From contig JACETS010000155.1 in the NCBI GenBank assembly GCA_013911195.1, positions 1 through 6,210 of the forward strand: 6,210 nt of DNA, in the 5' to 3' direction. The DNA is from Verrucomicrobiales bacterium. GTDB lineage: Bacteria > Verrucomicrobiota > Verrucomicrobiia > Verrucomicrobiales > DEV007. Below the pieces are notes generated by a model. It had not been told where the DNA came from and did not search any database. It was given only the letters and a program-made list of their open reading frames with translations. Both the position numbers and the translations under genes were made by a program. Position 1 is the stretch's first letter, and every line of letters begins with the position of its first letter. Below are positions 6,080 to 6,210 of the stretch, one piece after another.

Positions 6080-6210
6080 TTACTCTTTCAATGATTCAAT
6101 TACTTCGCGCGTTACTCTTTCACTATAGTCGCTAAGTTTCCAGTGCCCAGGGCTCCAACCCTTCATAAAACGATGAAAATCAGCCCAAGCCACCCGATAC
6201 AGTGATTCCC
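6080..6210 (-). CDS. C-terminal end of an unidentified protein (partial)
   Basis: The minus strand is open from the right edge of the window to a TAA at 6082-6080, giving the last 42 residues of a protein; the other two minus frames carry stops near the edge. The fragment begins ESLYRVAWADFHRFMKGW, is rich in aromatic and charged residues, and ends in a helical-looking REVIESLKE. I do not recognise the family. Its stop is only 5 bp from the TTG start of the phosphatase gene, and its last codons contain the likely ribosome-binding site of that gene, so the two are probably co-transcribed and translationally coupled. Confidence 0.75.
   Translation of the reverse strand, partial: ESLYRVAWADFHRFMKGWSPGHWKLSDYSERVTREVIESLKE

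Overview
The window looks like a chromosomal segment from the Planctomycetes-Verrucomicrobia group. The main reason is a tandem pair of genes characteristic of those phyla: a large two-haem cytochrome of the PSCyt1/DUF1587/DUF1595/DUF1592/DUF1588/DUF1585 type and a Tat-exported DUF1552 protein. The sequence is AT-rich (by eye about 40% GC) with A/T-rich third codon positions, and all genes share that style. A low-GC, perhaps marine, verrucomicrobium is my best guess, but that is inference.

Layout. (1) 1-826, minus strand: the N-terminal 275 residues of a Tat-exported enolase-superfamily (mandelate racemase/muconate lactonizing type) protein, running off the left edge. (2) 827-1216: a divergent intergenic region of about 390 bp. 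It holds a plausible sigma70-type promoter and a 7-bp inverted repeat facing right, a 10-bp tandem duplication, and on the minus strand a short open frame ending in a striking four-cysteine cluster that may be an overlooked small gene. (3) 1217-3904, plus: Sec-exported two-haem DUF1592-type protein with a LamG-like domain in its middle. (4) 3901-5178, plus: DUF1552 protein, overlapping the previous gene by ATGA. (5) 5179-5198: a 20-bp convergent gap consisting mostly of a perfect 14-bp palindrome. (6) 5199-6074, minus: inositol monophosphatase/CysQ-family phosphatase with a TTG start. (7) 6080-6210, minus: the last 42 codons of an unidentified gene that ends 5 bp before the phosphatase start, so the two probably form an operon.

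How they may work together. Genes 3 and 4 are almost certainly co-transcribed and translationally coupled, and both products are exported, one by Sec as needed for covalent haem attachment and the other by Tat. The biochemical role of this pair is not established. The divergent enolase-superfamily protein also has a Tat signal, so the left two thirds of the window encodes three envelope or periplasmic proteins, perhaps handling sugar acids or polysaccharide-derived material (inference). The right-hand phosphatase is cytoplasmic and is probably a separate unit. There are no tRNA, rRNA, CRISPR, insertion-sequence or phage signatures.
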